NCBI GenBank assembly: GCA_951230915.1
Contig: OX579636.1
Coordinates: 39,800,912 to 39,864,911 of the forward strand
Length of the DNA stretch: 64,000 nucleotides
Origin: Antitrichia curtipendula
Lineage: Eukaryota; Streptophyta; Bryopsida; Hypnales; Leucodontaceae
Direction of reading: 5' to 3'
Shown: in pieces, positions 1 through 13,000 of the stretch
Layout of the letters: every line of letters starts with the position of its first letter
How positions within the stretch are numbered: position 1 is the stretch's first letter
The notes under the pieces: model-generated
What the model was told of the DNA's origin: nothing
The model's input: the letters and a program-made list of their open reading frames with translations, nothing else
Database searches by the model: none
Translations under genes and position numbers: made by a program

Positions 1-3000
1 TCTCCATCAGCCGAGCAGGTGTGCGCAAGCGCAGGATCGGAAATTTTCATTCTGAGGTTTTGCCTTTTGTGTTTTTGCAGGCTGACAACTATCGATCGGA
101 AGTGGAGGAGCTGCGCAGCAATTTAAGCTCTTCCCTCGAGAGTTACTCGAAAATGGGAAGGTGAGTTATCTGGAGTCGAGCCTGTACTTCTGCAAACTGC
201 GTAGGGAGCTGTGGATTTGTTTCTTGCGAGTTCCTGTATTTTCGTACCTGAGAATCGGTGTATGCATTGTCGCCTTCCAGGCAAGTGGACGAACTTCAAG
301 AACTGGTTGAAAAGTTGAAGGTGGAACTGGCTGCGAAGGGGGACAGCACGGGGCCGTCCCGCGTTGATGCCCTTGAGGTGGAGAATTTGAAACACCTTGA
401 GCTTATTGCCGAGCTCAAACTCACATTGGAACAGGTACACTTGCTGTGGTCGATTTTAGATTGTACACCAGGCAACTTCCAGGTTGAGAGTGGGTGCTAA
501 CGGATGGAGGCACATGGTGTGGATCGTTTTACAGAGTGCAGAGAAGTCGAAGATGCAGGCGAGCGTCCGTGAGCAGCTGGATTTGCAGTTGAAGGATTCG
601 TTACTGGAGGCACAAAACCTGCGGTCTGAGCTGGAGGTGTGCAAAGTTTAAGCGTTGTCTTGTAAATGTGCATGATTTGTCGGCGTGTGTGTGTCTATTC
701 AGTCGGGTTCGCGCAACCAGTAGGTCGATCCTCAATGGACTGGATTGAAGTTCGTTTTTTTTTTGCGTGCAGGCAACGAAAGAGGCGTTCGAATCAGCGC
801 GGGCTCTGACGAAGAAACTCCAAAGCAAAGAAGCTGCTCTGGTTGGCGCCCAGGTAAATTTTCCGCTCGACGTCGTTGATGTTTTGAGCAACAAGCGTGG
901 TGTAATTCTTCGCTTGGAACTCACTGTCGCGTACTGATACGGGATAGTGGGGTTTTGTTGTGTGCTCCAGTATGCAGCAGCCGTGAAGCAAATCAGACTG
1001 GAGACGGAGGAGATGGCAGTGCAACAGAGCCAGTCTTTGACGAATATCCAAGAAATGGCTGTTTTATTTCGCATGAAGGAGACCGAGCTGAGAACTCAGC
1101 TAGATGACGCCCAGCAGATGATTGAGAAGCTCTCGGCGAAGGAAGAGGAGCGGAAGTCATGCCAGTTGAGTAGTGCGCCAAACAGTGTGAGGGCGGAGGA
1201 TGGGTCATTCGAACGGCTCCAGAAGGCCCAAGAAATCGAGATGCGGCATGCAGAAGAAGTGATGCAACTACAGTTGGAGCTGGAGTCGCTTGAGGCAGTC
1301 CTTGACGAAGAACGGTCCCAGAAGAAGGAGCTGGAGGAGAAGCTCGGTCATTTCGACATGGCGGGAGCGCCCCCACCCGATTGCGCACGAGAGGAGAAAC
1401 CGACATTCCAAGAGCTGGAGATGTCGTCGTCGGTCCTTGACGAGGATAGATCCACCGGGCGGGAAGTCGAGGCGAAAGTGTCGAGGCTAACCCAGCAGTT
1501 ACGAGAGGCTGAAGAGATGATCTCGAATTTGAAGGCGGCTGGCGAGGTGAGAGAGACTACGTACTTTGATGCCGTGTCCAGGCTGCAGTTGTATTCTCCA
1601 GATCCGAAATCGACACGTCTGAGCGAGCAGCTGGATCAAGACAAGGTTGTGATGGAAGCCTTGGAGAATCAACACCTGTATTCGATCCGGGAGTTCGATG
1701 CCTTGCAGGTCGAGCACTCGAAGGCTTTGGAGAAGCTGAGGAGAAGGGAGGAGAGGGAGCGGATCTTGAGGAGAAAGATCGAGCGCCTAGAACGTGAATT
1801 AGTGAAGGAGCAGGAGGTCCGTGAGTTAGAACGAGAGTATGCTGATCTGGAGGAGGGAGGCGCGGTGGACGAGGCGGAGAGACTGGTTCTTGAGCAGAAG
1901 CTGGAGAACGCAAAGCGGGAGCTAGAAGTTACGCGCAGAGAAAATCTGAAACTCAAGGAAGAAGAGTCAGAGAAGGACCTTACGCGGTGTCAGGCGGAAT
2001 CCGAAACTGTCCTAGCCATCACCTCCATGCAGGCAGATCTCGTGGACTTGAGAGCTGAAGCTGAAGTATCAGAGAAAGAGCTTGCAGCTGCGAAGGGAGC
2101 TGTCTCCGAGCTTACAAGTGAGCTTGATAGTATGAGGATGATGCTCAGTGATGTGAAAGATGAGAACTTGCACGTGCTTGAGAAGTACGAGTCCATGTTG
2201 GGAGTGAAGGACTCTGAGATCGAAGCTCTGCGAAGGGATCGGCAGAGTGCCACTGTGGAGCTGGTAGATTATCTTGCCGAGGGCGATCAAGCCCTCAACA
2301 AAGCCTGGTTGGAGATGGAGCAGATATCCTGCGGGTACATGCCTTCCTTAGTAAGGTCTAGCCGGGACAGTATGCAGCATTCCAGGACGACCGAGAAAAC
2401 GAAAGCTGTGGAACATCTGAAACACCAATTGCAGCATGCTCAGGAGCTGGCGAAGGACGCGGAGGGAAGAGTTCGAGTGCTGAGTGAGATAGCGTTTGCA
2501 ATGTCTTCGGACCAAGCACCAGAGACGCCGCAAGAAGTCCACCGTCTGAGAACACAAGCTGCTGAGGCAATGGTGTTTTTTCAGGCCGAGGTGGACTCTT
2601 CGAGGCAGAAATTTATGGAGTTGGGGAGAAACGCCACGGTGATGTCAGCGGTGATGGTGTGGCTGTCAAAGTCCGTTGAAGCAAAGGAGATAGCAGCAAG
2701 CTGTGCCCGCGGAGAGCTGAGTAGAGCAGAACTTGTCACCAACGAGAAGGAGCGTCTGCTCTCAAAATTGCGCGACGCCCAAGTGTCTGACCAGTCTTTA
2801 CTGAGAGAGTCCGAAGAAGAAGTGAGGCAACTCTCAGAACGTCTGGAGGAAACCAAGAGAATGGTCGGTGAAAAAGAAGAAGCTGTAGCAGATCTGGGAA
2901 GTGAAGTGGCCAGACTTCAATCGTCTCTGGAAGCTCTAGAAACTGAGAGGAAGCAGCTTGCTGAATCCAAGGAGAAGGTTGAAAGCGAGGCATCGGAAAC

Positions 3001-3800
3001 TTGCTCCGCCATGAATGACTTGAAGGAGGAGCTGGCTATGAGTCGTTCTCTACTGGAGGAAGCTGAGAGCAAAGCTGGTGAAGCCGCTGCTGCCCACCAA
3101 AGCCTGTCTGTCGTGAAAGAAGAGTGGGAAGCAGAGAAGGCAGGTCTTGAAAGCAATTTAAGTCGCCTGGAACAAGAAAAGTTCACCCTGGAATCTGATT
3201 TGGAGGCATTGCGAGTGGAGCTGGAGCAGGTGCAGGCCCGGTCTGATGAACTGAGCAATCTGGTAAGTGCTTCTCCTTGGGATAATTGCGAGATGTTGCG
3301 TGCCTGGTGTAATTTGGGACTAAGCTCTGTGTTTTCACTTATGTTTCCAGGTCCTCGAAAAGGAGGCAGAGGTTGTGGCACTTGCAGAAGAGAGCAAGGG
3401 CCTGTCGTGCGTGAGTGCTGCGAAGGAGGAGGAGCAGCTGGCCGCCCATGAGACGGCACTTGAGCTGCTGAGGTCCGAACTTGGACAGAAAGAGGCCCTG
3501 TTGAAGCAGGCAGAAAGCGAACATCTTGAATCAGTTGGAGCTTCAGAGGCACGCGAGAATGAGAGGGATCGTGAAATCGCTGAGTTGAAAGAGCAGAGCG
3601 AGACTCTGTCTAGCACGAGTGCGAAGAAGGACGAAGAGCTGGATGAGAGCAGGAGAGAATTGGAGTTTCTCCAAACAGAATTGCAGAGGAAGCACGTGCT
3701 TCTCGAAGAAGCAGTGACCAAGCTAACCCAGGCAGGGGAAGCTTCAGAGCAACTCATGAAGGAGAAGGACGAGCAAATAGCGCTGCTGAAAGAGGAGAGC
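1..3800 (+). repeat. Left arm of a perfect inverted duplication (partner 9,554-13,353)
   Basis: Every matching feature obeys position + partner = 13,354, with no shift between 1 and 3,800. I checked bases at both ends: 1-20 against 13,334-13,353, and 3,781-3,800 against 9,554-9,573. No indel is therefore present, and identity extends through introns. The arm stops exactly at the N gap and probably continues left of the window. This is what a duplicated contig end placed in the wrong orientation looks like. A very recent palindrome would look the same. Confidence 0.95.
81..3800 (+). CDS. KIN12: Partial inverted copy of the KIN-12 gene (exons 18-23)
   Basis: The plus-strand exons 81-160, 281-434, 535-636, 773-853, 971-3262 and 3351-3800 are the exact mirror of minus-strand exons 18 to 23 of the main gene, introns included. 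They encode residues 845 to about 1,897, all coiled coil, and run without a stop into the N gap. No motor domain lies inside the window. If the copy is real, the head exons should lie left of position 1. Introns are identical too, so it does not look like an aged paralogue. It carries no change of its own and should not be counted as a second gene until the assembly is checked. Confidence 0.9.
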
Positions 3801-4000
3801 NNNNNNNNNNNNNNNNNNNNNNNNNNNNNNNNNNNNNNNNNNNNNNNNNNNNNNNNNNNNNNNNNNNNNNNNNNNNNNNNNNNNNNNNNNNNNNNNNNNN
3901 NNNNNNNNNNNNNNNNNNNNNNNNNNNNNNNNNNNNNNNNNNNNNNNNNNNNNNNNNNNNNNNNNNNNNNNNNNNNNNNNNNNNNNNNNNNNNNNNNNNN
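3801..4000. other. Assembly gap of 200 N
   Basis: Exactly 200 N, probably a placeholder of unknown true size. On its right, the kinesin gene is cut in its 33rd exon after the codons for TQSAGLQKR. On its left, the inverted copy is cut in mid-exon. The C-terminal exons, stop codon and 3' UTR of the kinesin gene should lie in or beyond this gap. Confidence 0.98.
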
Positions 4001-7000
4001 CCGTTTCTGAAGCCCTGCACTTTGAGTCTGCACCATCGAGAAATCAGTCAAAGGGTGGCGGCCATCAACAATCAAACGGCGACACTGCGTCACGTAGCAA
4101 ATCTACAGCGCACACAGATCCGCATGGAAACGTAAATACCTTGAGTTTCTCATTCTCCGCTGTCAAGGTGTCGTCGCGGAAACGCATCTTCTCCGCGGAG
4201 GCCCGAGCAGCTACAATCTCGGCCTGCTGTCTTGTAATTTCCTCTAGCCAGCTGTTGAATAAGGGAAGCTGTCAATCAGATTAGCAAATAAATGCTTTCG
4301 ACCCGTCTGTTGGGTCACCGAACGGTAGGCTACCTCTCAAGCTAGATCCACACGGCAGCTACTGTAAAACAACCGACAACAGTATGACCGTACCTGTCTC
4401 TCTCTTCGATAAACTCGTTCAGCTTCTTCCGCAATCTTTCCAATTCAGCATCTTGGACAATATCCTGGCAAGGGCCATAGTGGGCGGGTAAGACAATAAA
4501 GCAAAACCTCCGCCCCGGACGAACAAGTCAACCGCACATGAGCTAAAACGTACAAACTTGACAGTAACTAACCGGTCTCTGGTTCTCGATGCTTTGTCGC
4601 CGAACAGTGGCTACAATCTCCTTCACTTGTGGATGGTTCAACTGCTCACATCCGACACACAAACGTTAGAAGATTACCATCTGCAGTCAACTCAACATAC
4701 GTCATCGCCAACGCCAGTGTTTTCAGGGCCTCCCAAGAGATTCACCTTCATATTCTGAACATCCAGATTGCAGCGGACCAATCCACGAACCACGTCGTGC
4801 AAGTCACTCTCAAGCTCCGCAACTTTCGCATTCAAACCGTACACCTGCATCCACCCACGCACCAAGTTCCGCGTGAGTTGCCGGAAGAGAAAGGACCACT
4901 CTACCAAAAGGAATCGGAAATCATGAGCAGTCAGCGCACGCCTCACAAGGACTGACACTCACTTCCTTCAGGCGCCCTGCGGCAAGAGCTTCAAGCTCCT
5001 CGATTCGGCGCCTAGCGGCGGCGTCTGCGTTTCTGAAGTCCATACATGGTCCCACACTCGATGTTCTGGCTAAAGACTTGCCACTACCGCTTTCCATCAA
5101 TGCCTCCAGTCCCTTCACCTGTGTAGACAATGTCAGTCCTGAGATACACCACAGCTGTTTCACACCACAATATGACAACAGTACAGTCATCATCCCAACT
5201 CTCAAAGGGAACGAATGCTAACGAGGTACTCAAACACGTTTGACGCCCTTTCACAGGTCATCTAGCTAGTGGAAGATAATTGACGGCACCTTCTGCTGAC
5301 TTTCGGTCGTCTGCCGTCCAGCTGCTAGTGTCACTTGGTTGATGTGACCGTTCAGAGCCTTCATCTGCACAGTAGTTACCATCATTCTCCCACCGTCAGC
5401 ACAGATTAGGGGGGCCGGGGAGCACATGTGACGGTCTCCACTGGATATCGCCCAAATACAGAGAGGGCTCGTATTACGTCTGCAATGAAACTGCCGCTAC
5501 TGTCACTTCGCTAGTCCTCTTACCTGTCTATCCTTCTCGTCACATTGCAATTGCAGATTCTCCAGTCTTTGATGCGCCATTGAAAGCTCCGCTTCCACGA
5601 CTCTCAGCTTCCTATATGATTCAAATACAGAAATCAGGATCAGTCGCACTTCACGACTCCAGGTCCGGACCCAAACAAAAAAACCAGCCAGAAACACGGC
5701 TACAGGCACACGCGCAGACCCATACCTTTCCAAAGACTGCTTCGCAGGTTGTGCTTCTCTAGACTCCAATGCCGAGAAAGTCGACCCAAGCTGCCTCGAT
5801 TTTCTCAGGTCCTTCTCGACTTGCTCGCGCAATTCATACTGCTCCTCCACTTTCTTCTCAAGCCCAGTCACCTGTCAAAAACTTCATGTTAGATTCTGCT
5901 CCTCTAAGATGATAGGATGATATGAAGACGAAGGACTGGAAGTTTCCAGAAAAGACGAACGGCTCACTTGATCCTCAAGGTCGGAAACTCTCATCTTCAA
6001 TCGTTGCTCGTTGGCCATCATCTCCTCCGCACTGCTTTCAGCATGGGTCTTGAACACCGCTGCAGACTGCACTCCACGGTAAAATCACCGTCAGATCCTA
6101 GCCCCTTGAACATGGACCACTTGCATAGCATTCTCCAAGACTACAACGATGCGCTTTAAACGTACCTGATTACATTTGATCAGATTAGATGAATGGAAGG
6201 ACTGGGAAAAGAGAGAGACCGCACATGCGAACCACTGTAGTTACCTGGCGGGCTTTAGCAGCATCCGCCTCGCTTTCTGATCGAGCTGTTTCCAGCTCCG
6301 ACTTCAGCGACATCACAACAAATTCTTGTTCCTTGGCCAGTGCGTCCAGCGACGCCAAACGAGTCTCAAGCCCTGCCACTTTCGCACGCAAATTTGCGTT
6401 CTCCAACGCAGCTTCGGTCGCGCTGGCAGCGTCACTGGCAATGCCGTCTTCAAGCTTTTCACGCAGTTCCGACTCAAGAGTGGCAGTCCGCTCTTCCAAC
6501 CTTCTCAACTCCTCACTCTTCTCATCTAATTCCTTCTGAAGTTCACCGAGGCTCCTTGCCGCGCTCTCAGCCTCCACGGTTCCCGTCTCTTCCAGGAGAT
6601 TGATGTCGTATTCAAAGCCTTTGATGAGTTCCTCCTTCTGTGCCACCTGCCTTTGAAGACCGAGTACCTGACTGCGCAACTGATCCACATCGATCAGTCC
6701 CAGCTTCGCAGCATCGGCCTCCTGTCGATTGGCCTCGCATTCAGCCTCAATCTCTGCCAAACGTTCTTGCGTTTCTTTCATGGCTGACTCTAAAACGGAC
6801 AAAGTAGCATCTCTCTCACTCACCGCGGCTAGGAGTTGAGACACGGCAGCTTCGGACATCTCAAGCTCCACCCTAGTGTTTTCAAGATCTGCACAAGCAG
6901 ATGCTAGATCAGCTGCCTGCTCAGAGTGTACCGAATCAACACACTGCCCCTCTTCTAAAAACTTATGCCGAACTTCCTGTGCATTCTCTAGCGCGGCCTC

Positions 7001-10000
7001 TAGCGTTGTGATTTTACTCGTGCTCTCCGCTACAACGCTTTCCAAGGCTTCCACCTTCAGAGCGAAGCTAGAGATTTCAGTTCTGTGCGCTGCGATGATA
7101 GACTTCACGTCCTCTTGAATTTCAACTACAGGAAACTCAAAGAAGCTACCGCTTATGTCCGCTCTCAGGGATTTCATGTCCACGGCCAAAGTCTCCATCT
7201 CTTTCTCACAGTGGCTCTTCGTGAGATGAACTTCCTCCTGCGCCGAAGCAAAAGCGGCTATGCTTTCCAGAGACAGGCTCACGGACTCCTCCACTTCTCT
7301 ACAACTCTCCTGTCCAAAATCTTTGTCCTTTGCAGATGCATTTTGAGTTTCCTCTACCCTCTTTCTCACTGCAGCGTACTCATCGGCCTCTGCCCGAGCG
7401 GCATCGCTTGCACGCTTTAGCTGCTCCCTCAATTCGCACTCTAACTCGATGGCCTCCGCCCGGGCATCATCTCTCTCATTCTCTAGCTGCTCTCTCTGTG
7501 ACCTCCATTGAGCTTCAGAGTCCGTCAACCTCACCACGACATTCTCCAACTCGAGCTCGAACGTCTCCACTTGCTCTCGCCGCCTCATGATCTCCTCTTC
7601 GGCATCCGTCACCTCGGCTTCCAGTTCCACGATTCGTGAAATCGACTCATCTTTCTCTCTGATCGTCTTCTCCATTTCGATCTCCGTCTCCTTGTAGTGC
7701 ACCATGGCTTCCTCCAATTGCAGCTTTACGGACAAAATGGTGTTGTCCCGCTCTCGAAGTTTACACCGCAACTTCTCGCACTCTGCGCTGGTGCTCTTCA
7801 CTACCTGCTTCAGCTCATCCATTACGTGGTCCTTTCCACTTTCACGATCCTCTGAGCCAGACCTCTTCGCGTCCGAGAAGCTATCCACAGGTTTCTCCAG
7901 TCGAGAAATCTCTAATTGCAGCAATTCTTTGTCTGCATTCAACCTCGATCTTTCCCCTTCCCACTCCACGGTCATTGCGGCATTGGCGTCTACTAGTAGC
8001 TTCACCTTCTCCTCTGCGCCAGCTAACGCGGCCCGAGCTTTGGCCAATTCCACTTCGTCACTCACGGAAGAAGCATCCTTGCCCGCACATTTACCGCAGG
8101 CTTCGAACTTATCGCTACGATTCTCCAACGATGCAATACTTGCCAATGCAGCATCCTTCTCGCCAGCTACACCCTGGAGCCGGTTCTCAAGTAAACTTTT
8201 CTCTTCTTGCACTGCCGCCACCTCTGCTCCCTTCTCTGACAGTTGGAATCTCATCGCTTCGACCTCCGATACGATCATATCCCTTTCATTCCCCCAACTC
8301 TCTTCCGACCTTGAAAACTCGTGCATCACCACAGCCAGCGCATCCAGCTTCCCCTGGGCTTCCGCCCGGTTCACTCTCGCTCTCTCCAAGCGCTCCTGGA
8401 GAAAGACATGCTCTTCCTCCTTATCAGCTCTTGATTTCTCCAGCTCATCGATCCTCTTGCTCATGCTGACGATGTTCTCCTCAGCAGCCTGAAGCTTAGA
8501 TTTGGCAGCCGTCAATTCTTCGCGTCGTACGGAGTCGCGTTCGGTAACATCCATCAGATCCATCTGCGCGCGTTCCAGATCCTTACGAGCAGCTGCCAGG
8601 CTCTCTTCCCTCTCGGCCAGCGCCAGCGATAGCTGGACGGCCCTGGCTTCGATCGACCGAACCTCAGTCTCCAAACCTTCCTTCGCTGACGTCAAGTTCT
8701 CTATTTCCGACTGCATTGAGGCGATTCGGTTGTCAGTGTCCGTACACATCGACTGGATAAATTGCAGTCTCTCGCTGATTGCTGATTGCGCATCCATCGT
8801 TGAGACCTCCAAGTTCAGACTGTCTCGCTCTCTCCTCAGCTCCACCACTTCGTTCTGTAAGTGAATCACGTCTTCCTCACTCATATTCCGGGCAGCGAAC
8901 AGCTCTTCCAACTCCATCATCAAAGACTGCTCCCTATCCTCGTATTCCACGATTCGGGCCTCCATCACAGCGACCTTCTCCTGCAGAACGGACTGTGCCT
9001 CCTCGGCTTCACAAAGCCTTGAGGCGGACACGCTGGAGTCTATCGAGGCACTCTCCAGACGTGATTCAAGAAGAGCCTTCTCCCCAGCAACTGCCTCCAA
9101 GGCCGCGTCTGCCTCGCCCATGCGGGACCGGAAATCCTCCAGTTGTGACTCTCTGCTCTCCAACTCCGATTGAAGAGCCTCTTTCTCCCCTGCGAGTTTC
9201 TCCAGGGCCGCATCAGCCTGGATGACACGCGTCTGCGATTCTTGCAGAAGAACTTCTCTGCTCTCCAATTCTGCTTGAATTGCCTGCAACTCTTCGCGAA
9301 GTCGAGACAGCTCCCCGCTGTTTTCAGCATACATGGACGACAACCTATTCACATCTGCTTTAAGCTCACAGATTGCTTCATCCTTTTCCTCACCAAGCGC
9401 TCTAGAAGCTCGGACCGAATCAGAAAGCTGCTTCTCCACTTCTTCCAAGGTCCTCTCCTTCGCCCGAATCTCACCTTGCAACGACTCCAGCTTTCTCCTC
9501 ATCTCAGCTAACTCACCATCCTCCTTCTGAACGCTCATGCAGGACATACGCTCGCTCTCCTCTTTCAGCAGCGCTATTTGCTCGTCCTTCTCCTTCATGA
9601 GTTGCTCTGAAGCTTCCCCTGCCTGGGTTAGCTTGGTCACTGCTTCTTCGAGAAGCACGTGCTTCCTCTGCAATTCTGTTTGGAGAAACTCCAATTCTCT
9701 CCTGCTCTCATCCAGCTCTTCGTCCTTCTTCGCACTCGTGCTAGACAGAGTCTCGCTCTGCTCTTTCAACTCAGCGATTTCACGATCCCTCTCATTCTCG
9801 CGTGCCTCTGAAGCTCCAACTGATTCAAGATGTTCGCTTTCTGCCTGCTTCAACAGGGCCTCTTTCTGTCCAAGTTCGGACCTCAGCAGCTCAAGTGCCG
9901 TCTCATGGGCGGCCAGCTGCTCCTCCTCCTTCGCAGCACTCACGCACGACAGGCCCTTGCTCTCTTCTGCAAGTGCCACAACCTCTGCCTCCTTTTCGAG

Positions 10001-13000
10001 GACCTGGAAACATAAGTGAAAACACAGAGCTTAGTCCCAAATTACACCAGGCACGCAACATCTCGCAATTATCCCAAGGAGAAGCACTTACCAGATTGCT
10101 CAGTTCATCAGACCGGGCCTGCACCTGCTCCAGCTCCACTCGCAATGCCTCCAAATCAGATTCCAGGGTGAACTTTTCTTGTTCCAGGCGACTTAAATTG
10201 CTTTCAAGACCTGCCTTCTCTGCTTCCCACTCTTCTTTCACGACAGACAGGCTTTGGTGGGCAGCAGCGGCTTCACCAGCTTTGCTCTCAGCTTCCTCCA
10301 GTAGAGAACGACTCATAGCCAGCTCCTCCTTCAAGTCATTCATGGCGGAGCAAGTTTCCGATGCCTCGCTTTCAACCTTCTCCTTGGATTCAGCAAGCTG
10401 CTTCCTCTCAGTTTCTAGAGCTTCCAGAGACGATTGAAGTCTGGCCACTTCACTTCCCAGATCTGCTACAGCTTCTTCTTTTTCACCGACCATTCTCTTG
10501 GTTTCCTCCAGACGTTCTGAGAGTTGCCTCACTTCTTCTTCGGACTCTCTCAGTAAAGACTGGTCAGACACTTGGGCGTCGCGCAATTTTGAGAGCAGAC
10601 GCTCCTTCTCGTTGGTGACAAGTTCTGCTCTACTCAGCTCTCCGCGGGCACAGCTTGCTGCTATCTCCTTTGCTTCAACGGACTTTGACAGCCACACCAT
10701 CACCGCTGACATCACCGTGGCGTTTCTCCCCAACTCCATAAATTTCTGCCTCGAAGAGTCCACCTCGGCCTGAAAAAACACCATTGCCTCAGCAGCTTGT
10801 GTTCTCAGACGGTGGACTTCTTGCGGCGTCTCTGGTGCTTGGTCCGAAGACATTGCAAACGCTATCTCACTCAGCACTCGAACTCTTCCCTCCGCGTCCT
10901 TCGCCAGCTCCTGAGCATGCTGCAATTGGTGTTTCAGATGTTCCACAGCTTTCGTTTTCTCGGTCGTCCTGGAATGCTGCATACTGTCCCGGCTAGACCT
11001 TACTAAGGAAGGCATGTACCCGCAGGATATCTGCTCCATCTCCAACCAGGCTTTGTTGAGGGCTTGATCGCCCTCGGCAAGATAATCTACCAGCTCCACA
11101 GTGGCACTCTGCCGATCCCTTCGCAGAGCTTCGATCTCAGAGTCCTTCACTCCCAACATGGACTCGTACTTCTCAAGCACGTGCAAGTTCTCATCTTTCA
11201 CATCACTGAGCATCATCCTCATACTATCAAGCTCACTTGTAAGCTCGGAGACAGCTCCCTTCGCAGCTGCAAGCTCTTTCTCTGATACTTCAGCTTCAGC
11301 TCTCAAGTCCACGAGATCTGCCTGCATGGAGGTGATGGCTAGGACAGTTTCGGATTCCGCCTGACACCGCGTAAGGTCCTTCTCTGACTCTTCTTCCTTG
11401 AGTTTCAGATTTTCTCTGCGCGTAACTTCTAGCTCCCGCTTTGCGTTCTCCAGCTTCTGCTCAAGAACCAGTCTCTCCGCCTCGTCCACCGCGCCTCCCT
11501 CCTCCAGATCAGCATACTCTCGTTCTAACTCACGGACCTCCTGCTCCTTCACTAATTCACGTTCTAGGCGCTCGATCTTTCTCCTCAAGATCCGCTCCCT
11601 CTCCTCCCTTCTCCTCAGCTTCTCCAAAGCCTTCGAGTGCTCGACCTGCAAGGCATCGAACTCCCGGATCGAATACAGGTGTTGATTCTCCAAGGCTTCC
11701 ATCACAACCTTGTCTTGATCCAGCTGCTCGCTCAGACGTGTCGATTTCGGATCTGGAGAATACAACTGCAGCCTGGACACGGCATCAAAGTACGTAGTCT
11801 CTCTCACCTCGCCAGCCGCCTTCAAATTCGAGATCATCTCTTCAGCCTCTCGTAACTGCTGGGTTAGCCTCGACACTTTCGCCTCGACTTCCCGCCCGGT
11901 GGATCTATCCTCGTCAAGGACCGACGACGACATCTCCAGCTCTTGGAATGTCGGTTTCTCCTCTCGTGCGCAATCGGGTGGGGGCGCTCCCGCCATGTCG
12001 AAATGACCGAGCTTCTCCTCCAGCTCCTTCTTCTGGGACCGTTCTTCGTCAAGGACTGCCTCAAGCGACTCCAGCTCCAACTGTAGTTGCATCACTTCTT
12101 CTGCATGCCGCATCTCGATTTCTTGGGCCTTCTGGAGCCGTTCGAATGACCCATCCTCCGCCCTCACACTGTTTGGCGCACTACTCAACTGGCATGACTT
12201 CCGCTCCTCTTCCTTCGCCGAGAGCTTCTCAATCATCTGCTGGGCGTCATCTAGCTGAGTTCTCAGCTCGGTCTCCTTCATGCGAAATAAAACAGCCATT
12301 TCTTGGATATTCGTCAAAGACTGGCTCTGTTGCACTGCCATCTCCTCCGTCTCCAGTCTGATTTGCTTCACGGCTGCTGCATACTGGAGCACACAACAAA
12401 ACCCCACTATCCCGTATCAGTACGCGACAGTGAGTTCCAAGCGAAGAATTACACCACGCTTGTTGCTCAAAACATCAACGACGTCGAGCGGAAAATTTAC
12501 CTGGGCGCCAACCAGAGCAGCTTCTTTGCTTTGGAGTTTCTTCGTCAGAGCCCGCGCTGATTCGAACGCCTCTTTCGTTGCCTGCACGCAAAAAAAAAAC
12601 GAACTTCAATCCAGTCCATTGAGGATCGACCTACTGGTTGCGCGAACCCGACTGAATAGACACACACACGCCGACAAATCATGCACATTTACAAGACAAC
12701 GCTTAAACTTTGCACACCTCCAGCTCAGACCGCAGGTTTTGTGCCTCCAGTAACGAATCCTTCAACTGCAAATCCAGCTGCTCACGGACGCTCGCCTGCA
12801 TCTTCGACTTCTCTGCACTCTGTAAAACGATCCACACCATGTGCCTCCATCCGTTAGCACCCACTCTCAACCTGGAAGTTGCCTGGTGTACAATCTAAAA
12901 TCGACCACAGCAAGTGTACCTGTTCCAATGTGAGTTTGAGCTCGGCAATAAGCTCAAGGTGTTTCAAATTCTCCACCTCAAGGGCATCAACGCGGGACGG